This document shows, in pieces, positions 17,108 through 25,712 of a stretch of 59,445 nucleotides of DNA. The notes beneath the pieces were generated by a model that was not told the DNA's origin, made no database searches, and saw only the letters and a program-made list of their open reading frames with translations. The DNA is from Candidatus Bathyarchaeota archaeon (GTDB taxonomy: Archaea; Thermoproteota; Bathyarchaeia; Bathyarchaeales; Bathycorpusculaceae). Within the stretch, counting starts at the first letter, position 1; every line of letters begins with the position of its first letter. Where the stretch lies: the NCBI GenBank assembly GCA_017883615.1, contig JADGNF010000006.1:1-59445 (forward strand), in the 5' to 3' direction. Position numbers and translations under genes: made by a program.

Positions 17108-17154
17108 ACCAATTTAATGCAATTCCCAAGATTTTTTTGCTTGTAGCTTAAATA

Positions 17155-18441
17155 ATGGTCAGGCAATTTTTAGGTAACATGGGGCTTTCTAACCAGCTCC
17201 GAGGCAAAAACGCCGTTCTTTCAGGTAACTTTCTAGTTTTGATGATAACTTGGGTTCTGATGTACTCTACCCAACCGATTCCAGACACCTACTCCAGCCT
17301 CTACTATCTTAGCTTAGGCGCTACCCCTTTCCTGCTTTCCGTGATGTTCTTCGTAGGTTCGTTGGCAATTGCGTTTGTGCAGTTGCCCGGGGGCTACTTA
17401 GCGGACAAGAACGGCAGGAAATGGCTAATCGCCACGATGTCTTTCGGCTTGGCAATTGGCTACTTGTTCTTCATTTTTGCCCCTTCATGGCAATTCGTGG
17501 TTATAGGTTTGGTTGTTCAGAATCTTTGCCTCATCTACCAACCTGCACTAATGGCGATGATGCTGGATTCCTTAGAGCCCGGCAAACGAGGCATAGGAAT
17601 GAACTTCCAATCGGTCATTTTGAACTTGGTAACTCTTCCCGCCCCCATTATTGCCGCGGCTTTAGTTCTGATTGGTGGCGAGTACGTTTCGCCTCAGTCA
17701 AACATGGGCATGCGAATCGCCTATTCAATCGTGCTGGTAGCTTACTTGGCAGCTGCAGCCTTGCGGGTCAAGTTAAAGGAAACATTGCCCGCCAACGGCA
17801 ACGAATCGCGCCCCAAGATTCTGCAAGCATTCCGCCAATATCCCAAGACGGTGCGAGAAAGCTGGAGCGTCTGGAGCCAAGTTCCAAGGTCAGCCTATTA
17901 TCTTTTCATAACTACGATAGGAATAAACGGGCTTGTTGCGGCTTGCGAAATTTACTTCGTAGTCTATGCCACGGGAGTTTTGAAAATCACCGGCTCGCAA
18001 TACGCAATCGTTTTGGCTTTAATGTATTTGAGTATTGCGTTGCCCGCGTTGCTGGCGGGGTTGTGGATGGATGTCAAAGGAAGAAAACGTTTCCTGATAC
18101 TAGGCTATCTGTTGTACATTCCTGCTATGCTTCTGTTTGTAGTTGCTAACTTCTACTTGCTTTTGCTCTCACTTTTTCTATTCAACTTGGGCAACCTCCT
18201 TCGCGTAAACAGTAGCCAAGTTCTCTTAGGCGACTTGATACCGCGGGAAATGCGGGGAAAAGCCGTGGGTTTCCTGCAATTCTTCCTTTACCTTACCCAA
18301 GCCTTCACTTACCTCCTCGCAGGTTTCCTCTATTCATACGTGGCCACTTGGCTCCCATTCGTGCTACTAGCTATTGCCGCAGTCCCGTTCGGATTGCTTG
18401 CAGCATTGAAAATATCTGAACCCAAAACCAAAGAAATCTAA
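17155..18441 (+). CDS. Major facilitator superfamily transporter
   Basis: 428 residues with about twelve hydrophobic segments and the MFS loop signature between helices 2 and 3, GYLADKNGRKW, repeated in the second half as GLWMDVKGRKR. It lies in the cytoplasmic membrane and should move a small solute by proton or counter-ion exchange; the substrate is not readable. The start at ATG 17155 is taken, but ATG 17179 has an AGGT just upstream and gives a shorter N-terminus that begins MGLSNQL. Single gene, on the same strand as its neighbours but with no obvious functional link. Confidence 0.8.
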   Translation: MVRQFLGNMGLSNQLRGKNAVLSGNFLVLMITWVLMYSTQPIPDTYSSLYYLSLGATPFLLSVMFFVGSLAIAFVQLPGGYLADKNGRKWLIATMSFGLAIGYLFFIFAPSWQFVVIGLVVQNLCLIYQPALMAMMLDSLEPGKRGIGMNFQSVILNLVTLPAPIIAAALVLIGGEYVSPQSNMGMRIAYSIVLVAYLAAAALRVKLKETLPANGNESRPKILQAFRQYPKTVRESWSVWSQVPRSAYYLFITTIGINGLVAACEIYFVVYATGVLKITGSQYAIVLALMYLSIALPALLAGLWMDVKGRKRFLILGYLLYIPAMLLFVVANFYLLLLSLFLFNLGNLLRVNSSQVLLGDLIPREMRGKAVGFLQFFLYLTQAFTYLLAGFLYSYVATWLPFVLLAIAAVPFGLLAALKISEPKTKEI

Positions 18442-18501
18442 ACGTACTTTCAATTATCTTTTATGCCACTTATTCTGAGTAGGATTCTGGGGTAAGAGAA
18501 A

Positions 18502-19006
18502 ATGCGGCCGACCAAAAAAACGCAGATTAGCGAATTTAAGATACGCTTTGCAGAAGAAAAAGACGCCGAAGCCATTTTTGACATGATCAAAGAATTAGCC
18601 GAGTATGAGACGATGAAAGATAAGCTCAAGGCAACAAAGGAACTCCTCCGTGAAGCGCTTTTCCACCGTAAAGTCGCCGAAACCGTTGTCGGCGAGTACC
18701 AAGGGCACGTGGCTGGGTACTCGATTTTCTTCCACAATTTCTCTAGCTTCCGTGGGAAAGCTGGCATCTATATCGAGGACCTGTACGTAAAACCTCAGTT
18801 ACGTGGGAAAGGCTTCGGAAAAGCTTTCTTTTCATTCATAGCGCAATTAGCCGTGGAAAGGAAATACGATCGGTTGGAGTGGGCTTGCTTGGATTGGAAT
18901 GCGCCATATTGCCTTCTACAAGAAAATGGGAGCTGCGCCACTACAGGAATGGACCATTTATCAGGTAGCTGGCAAAGATTTGGAGAAGTTGACTGAAACT
19001 TCTTGA
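18502..19006 (+). pseudogene. GNAT acetyltransferase (diamine/polyamine N-acetyltransferase type), frameshifted
   Basis: The frame from ATG 18502 gives a typical GNAT: KIRFAEEKDAEAIFDMIKELAEYE, a core strand and IYIEDLYVKPQLRGKGFGKAFFSFIA, which is the acetyl-CoA pyrophosphate loop (Q/RxxGxG/A). After LEWACLDWNAP the frame shifts: the bases at about 18905-18908 carry one extra nucleotide, and in the next frame the family's normal ending resumes (IAFYKKMGAAPLQEWTIYQVAGKDLEKL) up to TGA 19006. In the unshifted frame the protein ends at 18996 with an unrelated tail. The sequence otherwise matches thialysine/spermidine-type acetyltransferases. Could be a sequencing indel. Confidence 0.8.
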
Positions 19007-19040
19007 CCATAGTGGGAAACTGGAGAGCAAACAGAAACCG

Positions 19041-19315
19041 AATAGAGTGTATATACGCTATACGTGGAAAATGTATATACAAACGTGACCCCCCCTCCCC
19101 CGTTGCGCACGCACACACCACCAAAACCAACCAACCCTAAGCGAGAAGTAGTGAACGCTTCCCCACTCACCTCTACGAAAACTCAGAAAACCAACCCAAC
19201 AACAAAACAGAGCCTAAAACGCAAAGATCCAGAGAAGTAGTAAAACGCAAAACACCCACCACTACTACCAACAAGAAAAACAAATCTCGCCAACAACAAA
19301 AGCTAACCGACCAAA
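19041..19315. repeat. A/C-rich dispersed repeat, copy 1
   Basis: A stretch with almost no T and no credible gene. It contains GTATATAC motifs, then CCCCCCTCCCCCGTTGCGCACGC, then ACC/AAC-rich text, and near its end AGTAGT...ACTACT, which can pair as a small hairpin, followed by ACAAGAAAAACAAA. The same elements occur in the same order and spacing at 20135-20370. The two copies lie on either side of the DUF5615/DUF433 pair. The long frames read in it are compositional artefacts. Confidence 0.7.
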
Positions 19316-19330
19316 AGGAACCACAACCCG

Positions 19331-19374
19331 AGTTTGTAACACGAAAGCCGGGAGTTCAAATCCCGCCCGATCCA
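19331..19374 (+). other. tRNA 3' fragment (anticodon loop to acceptor end)
   Basis: From 19349 to 19365 there is a perfect T arm: stem CGGGA/TCCCG around the canonical loop GTTCAAA. It is followed by a seven-base acceptor strand CCCGATC and a possible discriminator. Upstream, TTTGTAA (19333-19339) fits an anticodon loop with TGT (Thr), but the flanking bases pair poorly and no D arm or 5' acceptor strand (GATCGGG) exists nearby. This looks like the 3' half of a tRNA gene left as an attachment-site scar, the usual landing site of archaeal integrating elements. Confidence 0.6.
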
Positions 19375-19385
19375 CTAACCAAACT

Positions 19386-19739
19386 TCAACTTTTACCTAT
19401 TCGTCGCACCCTTATTCTCTTCTCAGACACAATCATAACGTTTCCGACGATAGCATCGCTATGGGAGGCGAGAATGAAAGAAACAATTTTCACTTTGTTT
19501 TCGATGCTTTCATCTTTAAGCCTCAACAGGATCATGCCAGGCAGTTTGTTGAACCCTGCAAGCCTACCGAAGTACTTGTCATTGGTTACAATTATGCGAT
19601 TTTCCTCAACTGCTTTTCGCACAATTTCCTCGTCTGAGGCGCCCTTCATATATTCAATCACGGAAACTGAGTCAAATCCCATTTGAGTGAGTTTTCTAGA
19701 AACCCAAATGCCCGTGCATTCGTCAACTAAGAACTTCAT
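19386..19739 (-). CDS. DUF5615 PIN-like toxin
   Basis: 117 residues. MKFLVDECTGIWVSRKLTQMGFDSVSV followed by ASDEEIVRKAVEENRIIVTNDKYFGRLA is the DUF5615 (PIN-like) signature: the first Asp/Glu pair and the TNDKYFG Asp are the metal-binding acids of a putative RNase. It is the second gene of a two-gene unit, 10 bases after the DUF433 gene, in the normal antitoxin-toxin order. Expected role: ribonuclease toxin held inactive by the DUF433 protein. Confidence 0.85.
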   Translation of the reverse strand: MKFLVDECTGIWVSRKLTQMGFDSVSVIEYMKGASDEEIVRKAVEENRIIVTNDKYFGRLAGFNKLPGMILLRLKDESIENKVKIVSFILASHSDAIVGNVMIVSEKRIRVRRIGKS

Positions 19740-19749
19740 AGAATCAGGC

Positions 19750-19995
19750 TCAAGTGACGGTTACGGGGTAGACTTCTTCTTCACCTGCGACTTTGGCTGC
19801 ATAAAGCAGAACTGCTGCAACATCCTCTTTTGACAGATGGGGATAATCTTTTAGAATTTCTTTTGTTGTTAAACCCTGAGCAAGCATCTTTAATACCTGC
19901 TCTACGGTGATGCGCGTACCCTTTACAATAGGTTTTCCATCCATAATTTTTGGGTTTGCAACGATACGTTCTAAAAGCGTTTCTTCAGTATTCAT
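19750..19995 (-). CDS. DUF433 antitoxin
   Basis: 81 residues. RIVANPKIMDGKPIVKGTRITVEQVLKMLAQGLTTKEILKDYPHLSKEDV is the DUF433 signature, a small helix-turn-helix domain regularly paired with DUF5615. It should bind the toxin and the operon's own promoter. The TA pair sits in a 2-kb island framed by related A/C-rich repeats and a tRNA fragment, which suggests that the module arrived with an integrating element. Confidence 0.85.
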   Translation of the reverse strand: MNTEETLLERIVANPKIMDGKPIVKGTRITVEQVLKMLAQGLTTKEILKDYPHLSKEDVAAVLLYAAKVAGEEEVYPVTVT

Positions 19996-20134
19996 GTGCC
20001 CTTACCTTCAACATGATAGATAGGTACTTCCAACTAATAAAAACGTGACAAACAGCACCCAAAGAATTGCTTGTGGACGGAGAGGTTTAATCACAATTAG
20101 GAAAGGGTTAAGAGAGTTGCTGCGTTTCAGGCGC

Positions 20135-20370
20135 GGATTGTTAAACAATTTGTATATGCAAAACGTATATGCAACCCCTACCCCCCTCCGCCGTCGCGCA
20201 CGCACAACCAACAAGTTGTTGAATAAGCCAACCTTTCCCCTTCTACAAAAAACCCAAAAACCAACCCAAACCAAAAACACAACCCCAAAAACGCCCAGAC
20301 AGAAGTAGTATTTTGCAAAAACACCCACTACTACGACGAACAAGAAAACAAACCAAGACAACAATTCTCT
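20135..20370. repeat. A/C-rich dispersed repeat, copy 2
   Basis: Same order of elements as copy 1: paired GTATATGCA motifs, CCCCTACCCCCCTCCGCCGTCGCGCACGCAC, an A/C-rich segment (TCTACAAAAAACCC... CCAACCC), then GAAGTAGT, GCAAAA-ACACCCACTACTAC and AACAAGAAAACAAA. Alignment by eye is continuous over about 240 bases with short indels. A long minus-strand frame over it (20008-20373) is low-complexity F/V/L text without family features and is not called. Confidence 0.7.
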
Positions 20371-20481
20371 CAATAGAATTCCGGTCAGATCTCTACCAAA
20401 CGAATGAGTTGTTTAGGAAGTTTAAAATAGATAGGCTCTCACGTTTGAAAGCAGAATTCACGCAGGAACGGTTGATGGGAA

Positions 20482-21768
20482 ATGGCTTTAGTTAAAATCC
20501 GCGAAATCTTAGATGGCAACTGCAACGACAAGTCTGTGTCTGTTCGCGGTTGGGTTTACCGCAAACGAGAAGGCAAAGAACTCATTTTCCTAGTAATCAG
20601 AGATTCGACAGGCGTTATCCAATGCACCGTGAAAAAAGCATCTGAAGCTGCGTGGGCAGAAGCACAAAAACTCACCATCGAATCGTCGCTAGTCCTTGAC
20701 GGCCTCGTCAAACCAGACAAACGCGCCCCAGGAGGCTTCGAAATTGCCGCGGAAGCGGTTTCCATAATCGGACTCGCAGACGTTTTTCCCATAGCCAAAG
20801 ACAAAAGCGAAGAATTCATCCGCGACATGCGCCACCTCTGGCTGCGAAGCCGCAAAATGAACCTAGTAATGAAGGTCCGCGGAAACGTAATGGAGTACAC
20901 GCGCGAATACTTCAAGAAGCAAGGTTACACGGAGGTTTCGCCGCCAATGTTCATCTCGGCAGCAGTTGAAGGCGGCTCAACATTGTTTGGTTTAAAGTAC
21001 TTTGACCAGGACCTTTACTTAACCCAAAGCAGCCAGTTATACCTTGAAATTCTCATCTACAGCCTCGAGCAAGTTTTCTGCATCGCGCCATCTTTCCGTG
21101 CAGAAAAGAGCCGCACCATTAGACATTTGACAGAATACTGGCACATAGAAGGCGAATGGCCCTTCGCCACGATGGATGACCTCATGAAGTTCGAAGAAGG
21201 ACTCATGGAGCATGTTTGCAAAAGGGTGGCTGAGAACTGCCAAAAAGAATTTGCCGAATTGGGCGCAGACATAAACAAGCTTGCCGCCGTGAAAGCTCCG
21301 TTCCCAAGAATAACCTACGCTGAAGCAATTGACAGACTAAAAGTAAAGAATCCCGCCCTAAACTGGGGAGACGACCTCGGCTACGAAGACGAAAAGGTGC
21401 TGGCGGAAGACTTTGGCAAACCGTTCTTCGTTTACGATTACCCAACCGCGATTAAGGCATTCTACTGCAAAACATACAGCGACCGCCCAGAAGTAGCGCT
21501 GTCGGTGGACATGATGGTTCCCCGCATCGGAGAAATCAGCACAGGAGGACAACGCGAAGAAGACAAAGAAATGCTGATTAAGAGGATGCAAGCTCAAGGC
21601 CTAAAACCGGAGGATTACGAGTGGTACTTAGACCTCCGCCGATACGGCACAGTGCCGCACGTTGGCTTCGGAATGGGCTTAGAACGACTCCTTACATGGA
21701 TGCTCGACTTGGAAAACATTATGGACGCCATCCCCTTCCCCAGAACCACAAGAAGATTCTATCCATAA
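20482..21768 (+). CDS. asnS: Asparaginyl-tRNA synthetase
   Basis: 428 residues, class IIb synthetase. An OB-fold anticodon domain comes first (VSVRGWVYRKREGKELIFLVIRDSTGVIQC), then motif 2 (FCIAPSFRAEKSRTIRHLTEYWHIEGE) and motif 3 (GFGMGLERLLTWM). Ending in AIPFPRTTRRFYP and having HLTEYWHIE favours Asn over Asp specificity: AspRS proteins usually end near FPRDP.RL and read HLPEFT.ID. It charges tRNA-Asn directly. No ribosome site is obvious before ATG 20482. A hairpin-plus-T terminator follows the stop. Confidence 0.85.
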   Translation: MALVKIREILDGNCNDKSVSVRGWVYRKREGKELIFLVIRDSTGVIQCTVKKASEAAWAEAQKLTIESSLVLDGLVKPDKRAPGGFEIAAEAVSIIGLADVFPIAKDKSEEFIRDMRHLWLRSRKMNLVMKVRGNVMEYTREYFKKQGYTEVSPPMFISAAVEGGSTLFGLKYFDQDLYLTQSSQLYLEILIYSLEQVFCIAPSFRAEKSRTIRHLTEYWHIEGEWPFATMDDLMKFEEGLMEHVCKRVAENCQKEFAELGADINKLAAVKAPFPRITYAEAIDRLKVKNPALNWGDDLGYEDEKVLAEDFGKPFFVYDYPTAIKAFYCKTYSDRPEVALSVDMMVPRIGEISTGGQREEDKEMLIKRMQAQGLKPEDYEWYLDLRRYGTVPHVGFGMGLERLLTWMLDLENIMDAIPFPRTTRRFYP

Positions 21769-21776
21769 AAAGAAAA

Positions 21777-21800
21777 GGGCAAAATCGCCCTCATTTTTTT
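21777..21800 (+). terminator. GGGC/GCCC hairpin and T run after asnS
   Basis: GGGC AAAATC GCCC followed by TCATTTTTTTG begins eight bases after the asnS stop. The T run is the part likely to matter in an archaeon. Confidence 0.55.
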
Positions 21801-21872
21801 GTTTCTAACCCCAGAAAAGTGCTTACAATAAAATTAAATACTTTCACCCGAAACCTAGTTTAGGTGTTTTTG

Positions 21873-22202
21873 ATGAAGAAATTCATGATTTTATATATGG
21901 CACCCGTTGCTGCCGAAGCACAAATGAACGTGAGTCCCGAAGAACTGAAGAAAGGCATGGAACCTTGGCTGGCTTGGTACAAAAAACACGGAAAAGCAAT
22001 CGTCGACAAAGGTGCGCCGTTGGGAAAAGGAATGCAGTTTACTAAAAGAGGAAGCTCAGAAGGGAAAACAAAGATCACTGGGTACACTATTGCTCAGGCC
22101 GAGGATATGGACGCCGTGAAGGCGATGGTTAGCGGTCAGCCGCACTTTATGCTGCCCAAAGCAAGCATTGAAGTCCTCGAAATAATGCCCATGCAAATGT
22201 AA
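21873..22202 (+). CDS. YCII-related protein
   Basis: 109 residues from ATG 21873, six bases after AGGTG (the GTG at 21864 belongs to that site). KKFMILYMAP, a WLAWYKKHGKAIVDKGAPLGKG segment and GYTIAQAEDMDAVKAMVSGQPHF fit the YCII/DGPF family, a ferredoxin-like dimer that sometimes binds small molecules and, in bacteria, accompanies ECF sigma factors. PHF and the Asp in AEDMDA are at positions conserved in the family. Function unknown. Confidence 0.75.
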   Translation: MKKFMILYMAPVAAEAQMNVSPEELKKGMEPWLAWYKKHGKAIVDKGAPLGKGMQFTKRGSSEGKTKITGYTIAQAEDMDAVKAMVSGQPHFMLPKASIEVLEIMPMQM

Positions 22203-22280
22203 ACCATCCGCGGATCCTGCACTTAAACGAGGCAACCAATTTTTATACACCCACTTCCAAAGTGCAATAGGGAGATACCA

Positions 22281-22997
22281 ATGTTCCGAAAAAGCAAAGC
22301 AGACGAAATACGCAAATTCTTCGATTCGCCCATAGCGAAAAATCAGCTTGCACTTTTCTATTTAGGGACGTCAGGTTTTATTGCGAGAACAACGAGCCAA
22401 GCAGTCGTGATTGACCCTGCAGGGTTTCTCAAAGGCGACGAAATACGAGCCCTCAAAGGCGTTCGCTTGATACTGTTCACACATAATCACATGGACCATT
22501 TCAACGCGGGCAAAACTCAAGACCTCGTCCACGCGACGGGAGCCGAGGTGTTAGCGGAAGACAAAGTCGTTAACAAACTGAAAGGCAAAATGCCAGACGA
22601 CAAACTAACAAAGGCAGAGTCCAAAAAAACCTACACCTTCGGCAGCATAACCGCAACAGCGATAGAGGGCATCCACCGCGGCCCAATCATGCTCTACCAA
22701 ATAAAAATGGACAGCCTGACACTGTTTCACGCAGGCGACTCAGGATACGTACCGCTAAAAGACTACCCTTCGGAAGTAGCGTTGCTTCCAACTGGAAGAA
22801 TGTCGCCGACGGCTTCGCCTGAGAAAGCCTACAAAATGGCCTCTGACCTCAAACCAAGCTGGGTGGTAGCCATGCATGGGTCCGCAAAGCAGAAGCAGCA
22901 GCTATCAAGCAAAATTAAAGAGAGCCTGCCCCAAACCGCCATCCTGATAATGGAGCCCTACACAAGCACAACAATCACCGTTCAAGAAAAAGCGTAA
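22281..22997 (+). CDS. Metallo-beta-lactamase-fold hydrolase
   Basis: 238 residues from ATG 22281 with GGGAGA six bases upstream. LFTHNHMDHFN is the HxHxDH metal motif, GIHRGPIMLYQI carries another His, HAGDSGY the bridging Asp and AMHGSAKQ the last His. It resembles the UPF0173/YtkL-like branch of the superfamily, small cytoplasmic hydrolases with undetermined substrates. It converges with the flavin reductase gene at 23009, with 11 bases between the two stops. Confidence 0.8.
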   Translation: MFRKSKADEIRKFFDSPIAKNQLALFYLGTSGFIARTTSQAVVIDPAGFLKGDEIRALKGVRLILFTHNHMDHFNAGKTQDLVHATGAEVLAEDKVVNKLKGKMPDDKLTKAESKKTYTFGSITATAIEGIHRGPIMLYQIKMDSLTLFHAGDSGYVPLKDYPSEVALLPTGRMSPTASPEKAYKMASDLKPSWVVAMHGSAKQKQQLSSKIKESLPQTAILIMEPYTSTTITVQEKA

Positions 22998-23008
22998 ACT
23001 TTTCCTTA

Positions 23009-23710
23009 TTAGGTATGTCCGACGAGGGACTCCAGTTTCAACTGGGTCTCCGGCAAACCCAACATGGCCACGACTTTCTGTATCGCAATAACCATTCCCG
23101 GTGGCCCGCAGGCATAGAAGACTCGGTCTTTGAAGTCCGGAACCTCTTGCCGAACAAGATCGGCAGTGATTATGCCTACTTTTCCCTTCCAATCTGGACC
23201 GGGTTCAAAGACCGCGTAGGCTACTTTAAGGTTCGAGTTTGCCCGCTGCATTTCTTCCAGTTCCGGTTTAAAGGCGATTTCGTTTTCATTTTTAACCCCG
23301 TAAAGGAGTATCATGCTTGTGGGCAATTGGTTGTCCGTGCAAAATTTCATTATACTAAAGAACGGGGTGATGCCAATGCCGCCGGCAATGAACAAGATTT
23401 TTTCGTATTCGCATTCACAGGTGAATTTGCCGTAGGGTCCGTCAATTCGAGCCCAGTCACCGGCTTTCATAGTTTTTAGTTGCGTGGAGTATTCACTAGT
23501 CGTAAATTTCTTGGTAAACTCGATGAAATCCCGGTCGGTGGGGCTGCTGGACAAACTCAGCGGATGCATGATTTCTTTATCACCGGACTTTAATGTGACC
23601 ATTACGTACTGACCCGGCTTGAAATCGAACCCCCCGGGTCGGGGGAACCTGAAGCTAAAGGTATCCGGGGTACGAGGAATAACCTCATTCACGGCAGTTT
23701 CAAACTTCAT
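23009..23710 (-). CDS. Ferredoxin/flavodoxin-NAD(P) reductase-like FAD protein
   Basis: 233 residues from ATG 23710. An FAD-binding beta-barrel (FDFKPGQYVMVTLKSG, then HPLSLSSSP where most family members have RxYS) is followed by a nucleotide-binding domain (ILFIAGGIGITPFFSIM and FYACGPPGM). It lacks a 2Fe-2S domain, unlike PyrK. It should pass electrons between NAD(P)H and a small partner such as a ferredoxin or the b5-like protein, but no partner is adjacent. The HPLS replacement of the flavin-contact Arg is worth noting. Confidence 0.8.
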   Translation of the reverse strand: MKFETAVNEVIPRTPDTFSFRFPRPGGFDFKPGQYVMVTLKSGDKEIMHPLSLSSSPTDRDFIEFTKKFTTSEYSTQLKTMKAGDWARIDGPYGKFTCECEYEKILFIAGGIGITPFFSIMKFCTDNQLPTSMILLYGVKNENEIAFKPELEEMQRANSNLKVAYAVFEPGPDWKGKVGIITADLVRQEVPDFKDRVFYACGPPGMVIAIQKVVAMLGLPETQLKLESLVGHT

Positions 23711-24063
23711 AACAAACAACCAACAAACATAAACTAATAATCTACTACTCGTTACGACATTAAAACTTTCTGCATCCCCGCAAATTTTGCCACTACTTGA
23801 TCTAATCTAAAACAGGCACCTGATTTTGAAAAGCAATTTTCCATATTAACACCTCGTTATCACGCCAATTTCTGTCTGTTTTACCTACTTCCCAAAATTC
23901 ACCAAAACGACCCATTTTAACCCTTTTTAAACCGTGAGAAAAACCCAAATCGGACTCAAAAACAAAAAAGTGACCGAAATCGAACCCAGCGGAAAAGGAG
24001 GGGGGTATAGCGAAAAATCGCAACAGGTGTCTTCAAAACCCGAAACAGTAACCCGACTAACTA
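23711..24063. other. Gene-free gap with a G-tract repeat
   Basis: No credible gene. At 23997-24030 the plus strand reads GGAGGGGGGTATAGCG followed by AAAAATCGCAACAGGT. The last 16 bases and GGGGGGTATAG recur on the minus strand at 47764-47793. The rest is A/C-rich text like the repeats near 19 and 20 kb. Confidence 0.6.
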
Positions 24064-25371
24064 TTACCCGAGTGATCCTTCCAAATGCGTCGCAAACGCC
24101 TTCCCAACCTTCACACGCACAGTCTTACCCAACAAGTCCACGTCACTTTTTACAGCAACAGGTTTGTAAGCAAAGTTCCTACCAACCCAAGTTCCAGCCA
24201 CCTTTCCCTTCTCATCAACAAGGATTTCGCCTTCCCAACCCACCCACCTTTGACTCCGCAACAAAGAAACCTCCTTCACAAACTCAGATGACTTTGAACT
24301 TCTCCGCTTAATCTCCACCTTATCAACCACATCGGTTCGCATTTCCCAAGCAGCCGTTTTGGGGCGCGCAAAAAACTTAGAAACATTCACGATATCAGGC
24401 TCAACTTCACGGATTAGCTTGAGGGTGTTTTCGAATGCTTCCGATGTTTCTCCCGGAAACCCAACAATTACATCCGTGCTGATTGTGATTTCCGCAAAAG
24501 CCTTGCGAAAAGCAGCCACCGTTTCCTTGAACTCCGTCGCCGTGTAAAATCTTCGCATACGCCGCAAAACTTCGTCATCGCCACTTTGGACCGGCAAATG
24601 CACAAACTTGAAAACCTTACCGCTCCCAAACGCAGAAACCAAATCAGCAAGGAAAGGCGTAACAACATTTGGAGTCATCATCCCTACTCGAACCCAAAAA
24701 TCTCCTCCTACGACAGTTACGCTTTTTAGAAGGTGAGCAAGGTTTGTGCCAATGTCCCTGCCATAGCAAGCGGTATCTTGGGACGTGATCCAGAACTCTT
24801 TGACTCCTGCGGCAACGTCGGATTCCACGCGCTCGACAACCTCGTTTATGGAATAACTTCTCAGATGTCCCCTTGCATGCGTCACGCAGCAGAAAGCGCA
24901 GGACCCCAAACAGCCAAAATTCACCGGAACCACACTCACCACAGGATTCGTCTGGACCCTTGGCAAATCCAACCGCGGCATAGCTGAGAGCGAACCCTGC
25001 AAGTCCACGACGTTTTCGCCAGCCAAAACTCGCTTCACAACCGCCACAATTTTGTCGCCTTCAGCAGGACCCACAACCCCGTCAAAGTGGACTTCCCGCA
25101 AAAGCCGCTCCAAACTAATCAGCGGCAAGCAGCCTGCCACAATGATTTTTTTGGTTTTGGGCACATGCTTGAGGTCGTCGATTATGCGGTCTTCTGTTGG
25201 TCCCTTCACGGCGCAGCTGTTGAAGATTACTAAGTCTGCCTTTGATTCCGAGTCAGCTAAGGTGTAGCCAGCAGCTTTTAGACATCCTGCTATGGCTTCG
25301 CTGTCTGCTGTGTTGGCGCTGCATCCATAGGTTTTCACGAAAACCTGCATGTTATCCATCTCTTTGGGCAT
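24064..25371 (-). CDS. tRNA N6-threonylcarbamoyladenosine methylthiotransferase (CDKAL1/MtaB type)
   Basis: About 435 residues. The N-terminal MTTase domain has the three cluster Cys (YGCSAN, NSCAV, AGCLPL), the radical SAM domain has CLGSCAFC, the SDVI.GFPGE glycine-rich loop and PVQSGDDEVLRRM, and a short TRAM-like RNA-binding region ends the protein (LLGKTVRVKVGKAF). It adds a methylthio group to t6A37 of tRNAs that read ANN codons, using two 4Fe-4S clusters and SAM. The start is among ATG 25371, 25359 and 25350; the most upstream is listed, but the conserved part begins at 25350 (MQVFVKTYGC). Confidence 0.9.
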   Translation of the reverse strand: MPKEMDNMQVFVKTYGCSANTADSEAIAGCLKAAGYTLADSESKADLVIFNSCAVKGPTEDRIIDDLKHVPKTKKIIVAGCLPLISLERLLREVHFDGVVGPAEGDKIVAVVKRVLAGENVVDLQGSLSAMPRLDLPRVQTNPVVSVVPVNFGCLGSCAFCCVTHARGHLRSYSINEVVERVESDVAAGVKEFWITSQDTACYGRDIGTNLAHLLKSVTVVGGDFWVRVGMMTPNVVTPFLADLVSAFGSGKVFKFVHLPVQSGDDEVLRRMRRFYTATEFKETVAAFRKAFAEITISTDVIVGFPGETSEAFENTLKLIREVEPDIVNVSKFFARPKTAAWEMRTDVVDKVEIKRRSSKSSEFVKEVSLLRSQRWVGWEGEILVDEKGKVAGTWVGRNFAYKPVAVKSDVDLLGKTVRVKVGKAFATHLEGSLG

Positions 25372-25450
25372 AGAAATGCGGCATCGGATAAAAACTTGCA
25401 GGTTTAGCGGTGCCTGATTATACATAAAGCTGCCACACCCAATTTCTAAA

Positions 25451-25514
25451 GCTTATATAGCATGTAACGAACATGTTATACGCATATTCACAGCATGATA
25501 TACACAAGTATATC
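25451..25514 (+). promoter_or_regulatory. Promoter and two palindromic operators of the RHH gene
   Basis: A TATA-like GCTTATATAG (25451-25460) is followed by two perfect inverted repeats: CATGT aacga ACATG (25461-25475) and GATATAC acaa GTATATC (25497-25514). The gene immediately downstream codes for a ribbon-helix-helix protein, a class that binds such palindromes as dimers, so autoregulation is a natural reading. Confidence 0.6.
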
Positions 25515-25556
25515 TAAGAAGTAGTAGTCTCTAATTTACCCAGAGGGAAAACCCGA

Positions 25557-25712
25557 ATGAAACTAATCACTCTCTACCTGCCTGAAACGTATATAAAAGC
25601 TTTGGATCAGCTCGTCGACGAATGTTTCTACCCCAACAGAGCCGAAGCAATCCGAGTCGCAATCCGCGACTTGATCAGCGCTGAAGTTTGGAGGAGAAAA
25701 GGTGTTGACTAA
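25557..25712 (+). CDS. Ribbon-helix-helix transcriptional regulator (CdrS-like)
   Basis: 51 residues from ATG 25557: MKLITLYLPETYIKALDQLV, then FYPNRAEAIRVAIRDLI. The first strand and the FPNR.EAIR...R segment are the standard RHH/CopG fold, with a PNRAEAIR turn like that of the CdrS cell-division regulators of haloarchaea. It overlaps the next gene by 11 bases (its stop TAA lies inside that frame) and is probably translated together with it. Two palindromes in its promoter fit self-control. Confidence 0.8.
   Translation: MKLITLYLPETYIKALDQLVDECFYPNRAEAIRVAIRDLISAEVWRRKGVD

Noticed and set aside
20008-20373. Minus-strand 121-residue frame over repeat copy 2
   Set aside because: F/V/L-rich, low complexity, overlaps a repeat, no start signal or family features; similar text appears across copy 1.
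23934-24311. Plus-strand 125-residue frame
   Set aside because: Q/S/P/T-rich shadow of the methylthiotransferase gene and of A/C-rich spacer.
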